Position numbers and translations under genes: made by a program
Source: Moorena sp. SS36440bin_2
GTDB taxonomy: Bacteria; Cyanobacteriota; Cyanobacteriia; Cyanobacteriales; Coleofasciculaceae
Length of the DNA: 41,506 nt
Assembly: GCA_011524395.1 (NCBI GenBank)
Contig: WTKN01000267.1
Location: 15,517-57,022 of the forward strand
Direction of reading: 5' to 3'
The notes under the pieces: generated by a model
What the model was told of the DNA's origin: nothing
What the model saw: only the letters and a program-made list of their open reading frames with translations
Database searches by the model: none
Shown: piece after piece, positions 25,471 to 33,326 of the stretch
How the letters are laid out: the number at the start of each line of letters is the position of its first letter
Numbering within the stretch: the stretch's first letter is position 1

Positions 25471-25593
25471 TAAAGAATCCCTTAATCAAAAGGGTTGATT
25501 TAATCAAAAGGGTTTGTTTGATCAAAAGAGTTTGTTGAGGTAAAACTATCCCCCTCATGAGTGGAGTGGGACTAATTAGGGAGGGATTTTTAG

Positions 25594-27594
25594 GTGAACA
25601 ATCCGAATTCGTTACTGGGGGATTTACTGCAAGAGCTACCACATCTGCGCTGCCAAATGTACTTCAAATCTTCCTTGACAGCTCTTTCTCATGCCATGGA
25701 AGACCTCGTGCTAGCAGTGGATGACTCTCCCTTGGTGATTGCCAATTTCCAACATGAGAAGTTTTATCGTCAGGAAGTCCACCGCTATCAGCGAATTGCC
25801 CAACGTACAAACCAAGTTTATGTGCTGGCGGCACCAGAATCCGAGTCTGGCTTTGCTGTGCTTGAAGACTCCTTAGAAACTATCTTCTTAGACCCAAATG
25901 ATGGTCTTGCCCAAGAGTGGCACCTGGTGATTTTGGCGCAGAAGTATACAGCTTGCCTAATTTGTCGAGAACAACTGACACCAGCAACTTCTATGGAGCA
26001 GGCGCGCAGGTTTGAGGGATTTTGGTCCTTTGACCCCCGGGTTACCATTCATGCTGCTCGACTATTACTGGGACGGATTGCTAGTTATCGACCAGAACTA
26101 GCCCCAAAAGTGGAGCAGGTATGGCAGCACTATGGTTTGACCACAGAGCTCCCAGAGCAAACATTGTTGCTGACGAGTACAGGGATTGATATTAGTATTT
26201 TTGCTCAGCGGCTGGTAACTTATCTGCAAGCTAGTCAATATAAGCTCCTGAAAGCTTATCGAGTCCTGAGCACCAAAGAACGCAAGGAGCGTCTGATTAA
26301 TGCCATCACCGCCACCATCCGTCGCTCCCTCAATCCCCAAGATGTTTTAGCCGCGACAGTAAAAGAGTTAGGAAAAACCTTTAAGTCTTGCCGTTGCCTG
26401 CTTTACCGCTGTAGTCCTAATGACCAGCAAGCAAAAATTGAGTATGAATCCGTTGCTTCTGGTTTACCGTCCCTAACTGGACAAATGTGGTCGTTAGCAG
26501 ATAATCCTCTAATTCAAGTCGCTCTAGCTCAGGAACGAGCTATTGCCATTGCTGATGTGACTGAGTCTCCCAACTTACACAATAATCGAGCTTTCAGGAC
26601 AACTATTCAGCATTGGCAGATTCGATCTTGGTTACTGGTACCAATACACTATCAAGGAACATTGCTGGGGATGCTGGAACTCCATCATGGGGGTTCGGAA
26701 CCCTATAGATGGCTCGAAGACGATATTGATTTAGTAGAAGCGATCGCAACACAAGCTGGGGTAGCCTTGAATCAAGCCCAAGCTTATACTGACTTAACTG
26801 AACTCCATAACCAACTAGAAGCCCTAGAACGAACCCGCAATAATCTGATTGCTATCGTTGGTCATGAATTACGAACTCCCTTATCAACTATTCGAGTGTG
26901 CCTAGAAAGTTTAGAGAGTGAACCAGAAATGCCAAGGGAGTTTCGGGAAATTATGCTTGATACGGCGTTAAGCGATGCCGAGCGCATGCGTAAACTGATT
27001 CAAGATTTCCTAACTCTGTCTAAGTTAGAAAGTGGTCAGACCTGTCGTTACCCAGAATCTATCGAGATTATCGAAGTCCTAGACTTGGCTCTTTCTGCTC
27101 TGAGATCGATTTGGTCACCAGAGACTCTACCAGAAATCAACGTTGAAGTACCCTTTGTGTTACCAACAGTCCAAGCAGATGGTGAAGGGTTGGTAGAAGT
27201 CTTAACCAAACTCCTAGACAATGCCTGTAAGTTTACTGAGCCAGGGGGTAAAATCACTATCCAAGCCCAAATCAATGAAACTCAACCTGAGTCGATGGGA
27301 TTTGTAACAAATAATCGCCGCCATAATCCCATGCTAGAATTAATTGTAGCTGATACAGGTAGGGGCATTGAACCGAGTCAGCTAGACGCAATATTTGAAA
27401 GTTTTTATCAAGAGGAAGATTCACTGCGACGCACCGTTGGTGGCACAGGTCTTGGTTTAGCTATTTGTCGCCTGATTATTAAAGGTATGGGTGGAAAAAT
27501 TTGGGCTAAGTCTAACGGGAAAAATCAAGGTAGTCAATTCCACTTTACCATTCCATTGGAATCATCTCAAACCTTGTTGAGTATTAAGTATTGA
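25594..27594 (+). CDS. DICT-GAF hybrid sensor histidine kinase
   Basis: The 666-residue cytoplasmic kinase has an N-terminal DICT-type sensory domain (about 15-155, with FYRQEVHRYQRIAQRTNQVY). A GAF domain follows (about 245-395, RCLLYRCSP and IRSWLLVPIHYQGTLLGMLELHH). A HisKA domain has phospho-acceptor His424 in IVGHELRTPLS, and a complete HATPase_c has LLDNACKFTEPGG (N box), VADTGRGIEP (G1) and GGTGLGLAICRLI (G2). No membrane segment is present, so the signal is internal, plausibly a chromophore or small ligand of the GAF domain. The start is GTG 25594 with GGGAGGG at 25579-25585. No response regulator gene lies adjacent. Confidence 0.92.
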   Translation: MNNPNSLLGDLLQELPHLRCQMYFKSSLTALSHAMEDLVLAVDDSPLVIANFQHEKFYRQEVHRYQRIAQRTNQVYVLAAPESESGFAVLEDSLETIFLDPNDGLAQEWHLVILAQKYTACLICREQLTPATSMEQARRFEGFWSFDPRVTIHAARLLLGRIASYRPELAPKVEQVWQHYGLTTELPEQTLLLTSTGIDISIFAQRLVTYLQASQYKLLKAYRVLSTKERKERLINAITATIRRSLNPQDVLAATVKELGKTFKSCRCLLYRCSPNDQQAKIEYESVASGLPSLTGQMWSLADNPLIQVALAQERAIAIADVTESPNLHNNRAFRTTIQHWQIRSWLLVPIHYQGTLLGMLELHHGGSEPYRWLEDDIDLVEAIATQAGVALNQAQAYTDLTELHNQLEALERTRNNLIAIVGHELRTPLSTIRVCLESLESEPEMPREFREIMLDTALSDAERMRKLIQDFLTLSKLESGQTCRYPESIEIIEVLDLALSALRSIWSPETLPEINVEVPFVLPTVQADGEGLVEVLTKLLDNACKFTEPGGKITIQAQINETQPESMGFVTNNRRHNPMLELIVADTGRGIEPSQLDAIFESFYQEEDSLRRTVGGTGLGLAICRLIIKGMGGKIWAKSNGKNQGSQFHFTIPLESSQTLLSIKY

Positions 27595-27680
27595 CTGTTA
27601 ACTATTGACCTTTACCCTTTAATATTAACCCTTCAGCTTTTAATATTTAACACTTAACATTAAACATTTAAATTTAAATC

Positions 27681-28313
27681 TTAAACTCTTGATCCTAATT
27701 TATCGAATAAACGAGTAACTTTTTTTAAATCTTTATCACCTGGTGTGCGCTCTACACCACTGGATAAATCAATCCCACTGGGTTGCACTAGCGTTAGGGC
27801 ATCTAAGACATTATCTGGTGTCAAGCCACCAGCTAGTAACCAAGGGATACTGGTACCAAATTCTTGTAGCCTTTGCCAGTCCAAAGTTTTACCAGTACCG
27901 CCCAACATTTTTCGATGGTAAGCATCTAGTAATAGTGTATCTACAGAACTTACATAACTATCTGCCTGATTTAAACATTCTGGAGTTCTTATCCTTAATG
28001 CTTTAATAATTTCAATATCTGGTAAAGCTTGGCGCAGCTTTTGGCAAAATTCTGGAGATTCATTGCTATGCAGCTGAACAGCATTTATCCCTGACTCATT
28101 TACTATTTTACTAATTTCTTCCGTAGAAGTATTAGCAAAAACACCAATGCGGTCAACTGATACGGACAAGTGGTTGACCATCCCTCGAATTTGCTGGGGT
28201 GTAACGTAACGAGGAGAGCCTGGTACACAAATAAAGCCTAATGCTGTTGCTCCCAATTTTGCGATCGCATCTCCTTGCTCGGGTTTCGTAATGCCACAAA
28301 TTTTTACACGCAT
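27681..28313 (-). CDS. trpF: Phosphoribosylanthranilate isomerase
   Basis: TrpF isomerises N-(5'-phosphoribosyl)anthranilate in tryptophan synthesis. The 210-residue TIM barrel has the catalytic Cys6 in VKICGITK and the catalytic Asp130 in [15 protein letters not shown] (138-146) and the phosphate-binding [11 protein letters not shown] and GIDLSSGVE are also present. The start is ATG 28313. A TTGTTAC heptamer array (about 28314-28350) lies directly upstream in place of an ordinary leader. The gene is alone, as trp genes usually are in cyanobacteria. Confidence 0.95.
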   Translation of the reverse strand: MRVKICGITKPEQGDAIAKLGATALGFICVPGSPRYVTPQQIRGMVNHLSVSVDRIGVFANTSTEEISKIVNESGINAVQLHSNESPEFCQKLRQALPDIEIIKALRIRTPECLNQADSYVSSVDTLLLDAYHRKMLGGTGKTLDWQRLQEFGTSIPWLLAGGLTPDNVLDALTLVQPSGIDLSSGVERTPGDKDLKKVTRLFDKLGSRV

Positions 28314-28350
28314 TGTTACTTGTTACTTGTTGTTACTTGTTCCTTGTAAC
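28314..28350. repeat. TTGTTAC heptamer repeat upstream of trpF
   Basis: Several TTGTTAC/TTGTTCC heptamers, with one slipped unit, abut the trpF start codon. Confidence 0.7.
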
Positions 28351-28369
28351 TCGTTAATTTAGATTTTCG

Positions 28370-28732
28370 CTATTCCCTCCATATTTCCCGCTCAAAGCGC
28401 AGCATTTCCAGAGAGCAATCTCCATAAAGTGCTTCAATGTGCTCCCAACAGCAGTCAATGGCAAAATCATTTAAATCTGCTGGCTCCACCCCATACATAT
28501 CCTGAAATACCTCAGGTTCCACCCGACAGAAACGAGGTCGATGGGCATAAATACGACATTCACGGGTGGTGTGATCGAAATTTATACACCATCCCCCCTC
28601 ACCTACCATACTTAAATATAGCGCTAGCTCTTCTGGGAGAAGATATTCCTCTAATCCTGGACGCTCAGCTGGGTCAAGATGACAGCAAGCGCCACATTGC
28701 TTTACACAACTCCAAGTGGGCATGACTTTCAA
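28370..28732 (-). CDS. YkgJ-family cysteine cluster protein
   Basis: The 120-residue protein has the YkgJ (PF03692-like) cysteine pattern: Cys9, Cys13, Cys16 and Cys17 in SCVKQCGACCHLD, Cys49, Cys59 in RECRIYAHRP and Cys69 in RFCR. These proteins are thought to bind zinc or iron; the biochemical role is not established. The start is ATG 28732. It is upstream of trpF on the same strand with a 57-nt gap, so the two may share a transcript. It is divergent from psb30. Confidence 0.88.
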   Translation of the reverse strand: MKVMPTWSCVKQCGACCHLDPAERPGLEEYLLPEELALYLSMVGEGGWCINFDHTTRECRIYAHRPRFCRVEPEVFQDMYGVEPADLNDFAIDCCWEHIEALYGDCSLEMLRFEREIWRE

Positions 28733-28869
28733 AAAAGAGCTAAAAGCTTATAGTATATATAGCTTAGCGAGTTTTGACCCGTGATCGGTGTAGTCAGGCT
28801 TGCCATTGAGTTTTGTATATTTTTGTAAACTTACTTAAAAAAAGCAGATCATTACCCAGTAAAATCTAA

Positions 28870-28897
28870 GCGATGGATTGTGATTAGTCACCATCGC
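28870..28897 (+). promoter_or_regulatory. Hairpin in the psb30 5' leader
   Basis: GCGATGG (28870-28876) pairs with CCATCGC (28891-28897), with an inner TGA/TCA dyad around TTAG. It ends 19 nt before the ribosome-binding site of psb30. A role in mRNA stability or translation is possible. Confidence 0.45.
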
Positions 28898-28924
28898 CTT
28901 TGTTGGGTCAATTCTGGAGAACAT

Positions 28925-29059
28925 ATGTATTTAGCTTTTTTAGATTTTATAGGTAACATCGATTGGGTATTGATTGCTCAGCTGAGTATGCTGGCAGCTG
29001 TTGTAATTGCTGGTCCAGTGGTCATTTTCGCCCTATATGCTCTTAGAGGCGACCTTTAA
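28925..29059 (+). CDS. psb30: Photosystem II protein Psb30 (Ycf12)
   Basis: Psb30 is a one-helix thylakoid protein at the edge of the photosystem II core, near cytochrome b559, and helps stabilise the complex. The frame encodes 44 residues, MYLAFLDFIGNIDWVLIAQL and then SMLAAVVIAGPVVIFALYAL followed by RGDL. The pattern N-I-(D/N)-(W/F)-x-x-I-A-Q-L, then an IAGP(V/M)VIF membrane helix and a C-terminal R-G-(D/N)-L, matches Ycf12 sequences as I remember them. The start is ATG 28925, with GGAGA at 28916-28920. The gene is monocistronic. Confidence 0.85.
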   Translation: MYLAFLDFIGNIDWVLIAQLSMLAAVVIAGPVVIFALYALRGDL

Positions 29060-29570
29060 TCTAGGCTTGAAAGTGACGCGATTGTTCCCCCTTGGTGTTC
29101 GGTGTAGGGTAGGTGACACAGTTGAAGGTTTAACACGCACGCGTGGCCGAACGCGCCCCGCGTGGCCAAAAGGCAAAAAGGCCAAGGTTGTTCCCCTTTT
29201 GGTTCAGTATAAAACCTACAACCTCTAACTTATTAAGTTTAACTTTGAACGCACCCCATCCATAATCTGGGGTTGGTTAATTAAGGAATAAATGCGCGAT
29301 CATCTGGTTTTGTTAAAGCCCCCTAAATCCCCCGAGCGAGCAATCCCTCGCTCGGGGAACTTTGAAAGTTTTTTTACGCCCGAAATTGGGGGGACAGGGG
29401 GGCAAAACTATACCCATAATCAGCAACGGCCATAATCTTTGATTTGGATGGGGATTCATTAGCTCTTGAATAGCTAAATTTGTTAACGTCCCCAGGACAA
29501 TTGGTGTTCTCAATGTGCCGTCAAAACTTTTGCTGTCGTATACCCTAGAAAAGTTTTTATCCTCTACTAT
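29060..29570. other. Repeat-rich intergenic region downstream of psb30
   Basis: It contains a GCGTGGCC-type repeat cluster at about 29133-29186 (ACGCGTGGCCGAACGCGCC and AAAAGGCCAAGG) and the palindromic element at 29318-29403. No gene is visible; short frames here are repeat sequence. Confidence 0.7.
29318..29403. repeat. MITE-like palindromic element with a CAATCC-loop hairpin
   Basis: The ends GCCCCCTAAATCCCCC and GGGGGGACAGGGGGGC are imperfect inverted repeats. Inside, CCCCGAGCGAG (29330-29340), loop CAATCC and CTCGCTCGGGG (29347-29357) form a perfect 11-bp hairpin. C-tract/G-tract elements like this are common between genes of filamentous cyanobacteria. Confidence 0.75.
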
Positions 29571-30272
29571 GTGAATATGAACTTACAAGAGGCTTTGGAA
29601 CAATATCAGGGTACTAAACTCAAGCTAGATGAATTGAGCAAATATCAACAATGGGCTTTCTCTTTTTTTCATAATGAAGAATTTGTTTTAAACCCTAACC
29701 TCTCGATAACTCTACAGCTAGACTTGGGAGGTGCTCGTGAAATTTATGAAAAGTCATTTCAAAATCCACAAGGAGCCTCTTTTCAAGCTTATCTTGTTTG
29801 GAATTTAGTCAAAGCATTATCTTTAAACTGGACGTTTTGCACCCGCAAAATCGATGGAGAATGGTATTTTTTTAAAAACCTTCCGGTGTACTTTGCAATT
29901 GCTGTTGGGGGAGAGGATCGGTTTAAAGATGTGATTATTAACGATGTCAGCTTAATGGATTGGACAAAGTTTTCAAGATTCTATCGAAATTCTATTCAAA
30001 ATTATAAGATAGATGTTGGATCTCTCCCTCCATTGATGTGGGAAATTGCTCATTTCATTGGAAACCTAACTGACCTAAACTTTACATCATTTCAAATACA
30101 CCGTGGAATCATGAAGACGGGGCGACCTATATTTTACTTTGGACAACGGTATAATTCGCACCAAGGACTGACTGTTCCGTTGAGCATTACTTTCGATCAT
30201 GCGAATTCAGATCCTTACGTTTTGAATAAGCTAATGCAAACCTATCAAGATTTTTTGACAAAAGTTGAATGA
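29571..30272 (+). CDS. Chloramphenicol acetyltransferase-like (CatA-type) acyltransferase
   Basis: The 233-residue protein has the order of features of CatA-type acetyl-CoA-dependent O-acetyltransferases. It has a mid-region FQAYLVWNLVKALSLNWTF (helix of the fold), then LNFTSFQIH (compare SFTSFDLNV of CAT). GRPIFYFGQRYNSHQGLTVP follows (compare PVFTMGKYYTQGDKVLMP), then the active-site region SITFDHANSDPYVLNKLM. The catalytic His210 and Asp214 of HxxxD are kept, but HHxxxDG is here DHxxxDP. The identification is from sequence pattern only. Chloramphenicol may not be the substrate; an endogenous hydroxyl acceptor is as likely. The start is GTG 29571 or ATG 29577. Codon use appears more AT-rich than the neighbours, suggesting possible transfer. 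Confidence 0.65.
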   Translation: MNMNLQEALEQYQGTKLKLDELSKYQQWAFSFFHNEEFVLNPNLSITLQLDLGGAREIYEKSFQNPQGASFQAYLVWNLVKALSLNWTFCTRKIDGEWYFFKNLPVYFAIAVGGEDRFKDVIINDVSLMDWTKFSRFYRNSIQNYKIDVGSLPPLMWEIAHFIGNLTDLNFTSFQIHRGIMKTGRPIFYFGQRYNSHQGLTVPLSITFDHANSDPYVLNKLMQTYQDFLTKVE

Positions 30273-30422
30273 AATGATATCAACCTTGGCTCATTTTGGG
30301 GCGGGCAAGATGCCCACCCTACTTCTATTAATTCCTTGACTGACGCAACCCCGTTTTTTGTTGGTGTGGCTAACCCCACCTATAATCTTAGAGTTAAGTG
30401 GGAACTGCGCGAGACATTTTGT

Positions 30423-32513
30423 TCAACTGAGTCCCAACGCACGAGTTGCTGCTTTGATCAACGGGTAGTAGGGCGGTTTAGTGACATTAACTTCTTTAGC
30501 GTCTTCCCGTTTAGTACCCAAAAGTCCAATGCGTTGTCCTTTCTGAATCGCGAGGACTTTCCCTTCTGGGTTTCTAATCCTTAGTTCATTTAAAGATTCC
30601 CAGAGGCTACAGGTGTAACGGCGCTGATTGTAATAAAATTCCGCTTTCTTTGTTGTTGAGGTACTAGTAACTTTACTAGTAACTTTACTAGTAACTACGG
30701 GACTAGTCACTACGGGTAGACGAACACCCACTAACTCTAACTCAATGGTCGTGTTCCCTTCCCAATGATGCTCTCGCAACTTGTAGGCAATATCCACTCG
30801 TTTAGGTAAAGGGAAGTATTCCTCCCAACGCCAAGCAATAGCTTGAATCTTGACTGATTGATTGTCCTGATTCAAGGTAAGCTTAATGTGTCCTTTACCA
30901 ACAACTCGTTGCTCAAGGATTTGGACATTAGCACTCCAAAAGACGGGATCCCGATTGCCAATCCCACAGGGGTGAAGCAGATCTAATTGCTGGTAGAAGT
31001 TAGAGGTAATTTGAGGTAATTCTAGGCTAGCGTCGATAGCAACTAGGGGTTTGAGGTGTTCAGGTTTTAGACATTCATGGGCAAAACGGCTAAGGGATTG
31101 TTCAAAGTCGCTCAAGTTCTCAGCCGGTAGGGAAAATCCACCAGCTGCTTTGTGTCCTCCATATTTAGCCAGTAAGTCTTGACAGAACTCTAAGGCTTCA
31201 AAAATATTGAATTCAGTTATGCCTCTTGCTGAACCGCGAATGTGTTGTTGGTCATCGTCTTCATACGTTCCAATAAAGACTGGTACACCATAGCGCTCTA
31301 CTAATCTGGAGGCAACAATGCCAATGACTCCATGATGCCAATTCGGTTGGACAATCACTAATACCCGCTTCTGTTCCCAATCTAGTCCAGTGTCCTCAAT
31401 AAATGCGATCGCATCTTGTTCAATATCAGCACACAATTCCTGACGCCGTTGGTTCACTTCTTCACACTGCATTGCCCTCTCAAGTGCTACTTCGGGTGCA
31501 GTCGTCGTCAGCAGTTCAATTACAATTTGGGGATCGGATAAGCGACCAATAGCGTTAATTCTTGGTCCTAGTCTAAATCCAATATCCTCCGGCTTAAGGG
31601 ATTTTTGGTCATCTTTAACCCCAGTTATCTCGATTAATGCTTGAACTCCTGCTAATTGAGATTGAGGCAATAACCCTAAACCTCGCTTTAACCAACGTCG
31701 GTTGATACCCGTTAAAGGGGCTAAATCCGCAATAGTTCCCAGAGTAAATAGTTCTAACAGCTGTTGGGTCAAGCCTTTGAGTTGACCAAGTTCTTGTGCT
31801 AGACAGATAGCTAAAATGTAAGCTATTCCTACGCCAGCTAAACTTCGGTAGGGTGACTCTTCCGGCAGTTGCTTGGGATTGAGAATCGCATCGGCGTCTG
31901 GAAGTTCTGGAGGTAGATCATGGTGGTCAGTTACAATAACCGTTACTCCCAGTTCTACAGCTCTAGCAATAGGTTCATGGGCAGCAATACCATTATCAAC
32001 CGTTAAAATCACACCCACCCCTTCCTCCGCAAATTCTTCCACAATCCGTGTATTGATGCCATAACCCTCTGTCATCCTGCTGGGTATGGCGTAGTCTACA
32101 TCAGCCCCCAACCAGCGTAATGCTCTGAGTAACAAAGCCGTGCTGGTCATGCCATCAGCATCGTAGTCTCCACAAATAGCGATTTTTTCCTGATTTGCGA
32201 TCGCTTCAGTCAGCATCTCGACACTAATTGCCAAATCGGGAAATTCATCAATCGGTGCAGGCATCATCTGAGATAGGGGATTGAGGAAAACCTCGGCTTG
32301 TTCAGAGGTTTCAATACCCCTGTTAATCAGGAGTTGAGCGATTAGGGGGGAAATCCCACTAGCTTTGGCGAGTTGGTTAGCTTGTTCAGTTTTGAGGGGG
32401 GCAATCTCCCAACGCTGATTAGGCAATTGGGCATGGGGTTTAGATGGGGTGGGTGAGAGGTGGTTGTGCACAGGTGTCGTGATCGAACAACAATAGCCCA
32501 TACTACCACCCAT
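30423..32513 (-). CDS. recJ: Single-stranded-DNA-specific exonuclease RecJ
   Basis: RecJ degrades single-stranded DNA 5' to 3' in recombination and mismatch repair. The 696-residue protein has the DHH phosphoesterase motifs ICGDYDADGMTST (113-125), LTVDNGIAAHEP (170-181) and VTDHHDLPPELPDADAILNP (194-213). It also has the DHHA1-type GGHKAAGGFSLP and an OB-fold region (CGIGNRDPVFWS, GHIKLTLNQ). The metal-binding aspartates and histidines are present. A late linker, VVTSPVVTSKVTSKVTS, is encoded by a 12-nt repeat (ACTAGTAACTTT on the plus strand) at 30663-30698. The first roughly 30 residues look non-conserved, so the true start may be later than 32513. Confidence 0.95.
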   Translation of the reverse strand: MGGSMGYCCSITTPVHNHLSPTPSKPHAQLPNQRWEIAPLKTEQANQLAKASGISPLIAQLLINRGIETSEQAEVFLNPLSQMMPAPIDEFPDLAISVEMLTEAIANQEKIAICGDYDADGMTSTALLLRALRWLGADVDYAIPSRMTEGYGINTRIVEEFAEEGVGVILTVDNGIAAHEPIARAVELGVTVIVTDHHDLPPELPDADAILNPKQLPEESPYRSLAGVGIAYILAICLAQELGQLKGLTQQLLELFTLGTIADLAPLTGINRRWLKRGLGLLPQSQLAGVQALIEITGVKDDQKSLKPEDIGFRLGPRINAIGRLSDPQIVIELLTTTAPEVALERAMQCEEVNQRRQELCADIEQDAIAFIEDTGLDWEQKRVLVIVQPNWHHGVIGIVASRLVERYGVPVFIGTYEDDDQQHIRGSARGITEFNIFEALEFCQDLLAKYGGHKAAGGFSLPAENLSDFEQSLSRFAHECLKPEHLKPLVAIDASLELPQITSNFYQQLDLLHPCGIGNRDPVFWSANVQILEQRVVGKGHIKLTLNQDNQSVKIQAIAWRWEEYFPLPKRVDIAYKLREHHWEGNTTIELELVGVRLPVVTSPVVTSKVTSKVTSTSTTKKAEFYYNQRRYTCSLWESLNELRIRNPEGKVLAIQKGQRIGLLGTKREDAKEVNVTKPPYYPLIKAATRALGLS

Positions 32514-32855
32514 ACTATCAGTTATTGGATTTGACCGAGATAATTACAATAGGTTATAATCTTAACATTTTGTAATACTCAGACCCGTGGGTTTGTCAAG
32601 GCAGAGATAACCTAATCGATAGATATATCTTTAACAGGTATCTGCAAACCCGTTTAATCCAGATTAATTGTCAATTTTAAATTGTTAATTAATCTGGATA
32701 AATTGTCTGGTCTATATTACTTAAAAGTAGTCAATATTACAGGCTATCAACTCTATTTTTACTGAAAATATTTTCAGTAAAAATCCAGAATAACATCAGT
32801 AAATTAAGTCAATTTAAAGACACGTTTAACAAAATCAGAAGGAACTTTGGTAACT
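32514..32855. promoter_or_regulatory. Divergent recJ/GNAT spacer with two strong dyads
   Basis: ATCCAGATTAATT (32657-32669) pairs exactly with AATTAATCTGGAT (32687-32699), and CAATTT/AAATTG pairs inside it. A perfect 28-bp palindrome, halves TTTTTACTGAAAAT and ATTTTCAGTAAAAA, lies at 32756-32783, 73 nt before the GNAT start. There is no gene. These are candidate regulator-binding sites or leader hairpins. Confidence 0.6.
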
Positions 32856-33326
32856 ATGGATTACCGCCATATTCAGTTTTGTGATCGCAAATATAAAATC
32901 GACTATTACCAGCTACAAAAATTGTTTAACCTAGGTGCTTTTTGGGCAAAAGACCGAAAAATCGAGGATTGGCAAGTTGCGATCGCTAACAGTAATCCTG
33001 TCATCAGCGTTTGGGATAACCAGAAGCTGATTGGATTAGCCAGAGCTACCTCTGACGGAATTTATCGGGGAAACATTTGGGATGTCGTTATCCATCCAGA
33101 CTATCGAGGAGCTGGGCTAGGGCGTAAGCTAGTGGAAACTGTACTCTCTCATCCTCAGATGAGCCGAGTAGAGAGAGTTTATTTGATGACCACCCATCAA
33201 CAAAGTTTTTACGAACGCATTGGTTTTGAGGTGAACTCCAGTACCACAATGGTATTGTACAATCAGCCTCTAGTTACTCCAGTCCCTAGTAAGGCTCTAC
33301 AATCTCAGGAATCCCCTGGGGTATAG
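32856..33326 (+). CDS. GNAT-family N-acetyltransferase
   Basis: GNAT enzymes transfer acetyl from acetyl-CoA to amines. From ATG 32856 the protein has 156 residues. The core is LIGLARATSDGIYRGNIWDV, then VIHPDYRGAGLGRKLVE (motif A with the R/Q-xxGxG/A acetyl-CoA loop) and SFYERIGFE (motif B). A TTG at 32847 is an alternative, with AAGGA 4 nt away. It is clearly related to the second GNAT at 37480-38001 (LIG-ARATSD, IWDVV-HPD), so the two are paralogues. The last 41 nt overlap the 3' end of the kinase-like gene on the other strand. The substrate is unknown. Confidence 0.85.
   Translation: MDYRHIQFCDRKYKIDYYQLQKLFNLGAFWAKDRKIEDWQVAIANSNPVISVWDNQKLIGLARATSDGIYRGNIWDVVIHPDYRGAGLGRKLVETVLSHPQMSRVERVYLMTTHQQSFYERIGFEVNSSTTMVLYNQPLVTPVPSKALQSQESPGV

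Noticed and set aside
29007-29228. 73-residue plus-strand frame overlapping psb30
   Set aside because: It overlaps psb30 in another frame and then runs through GCGTGGCC repeats.
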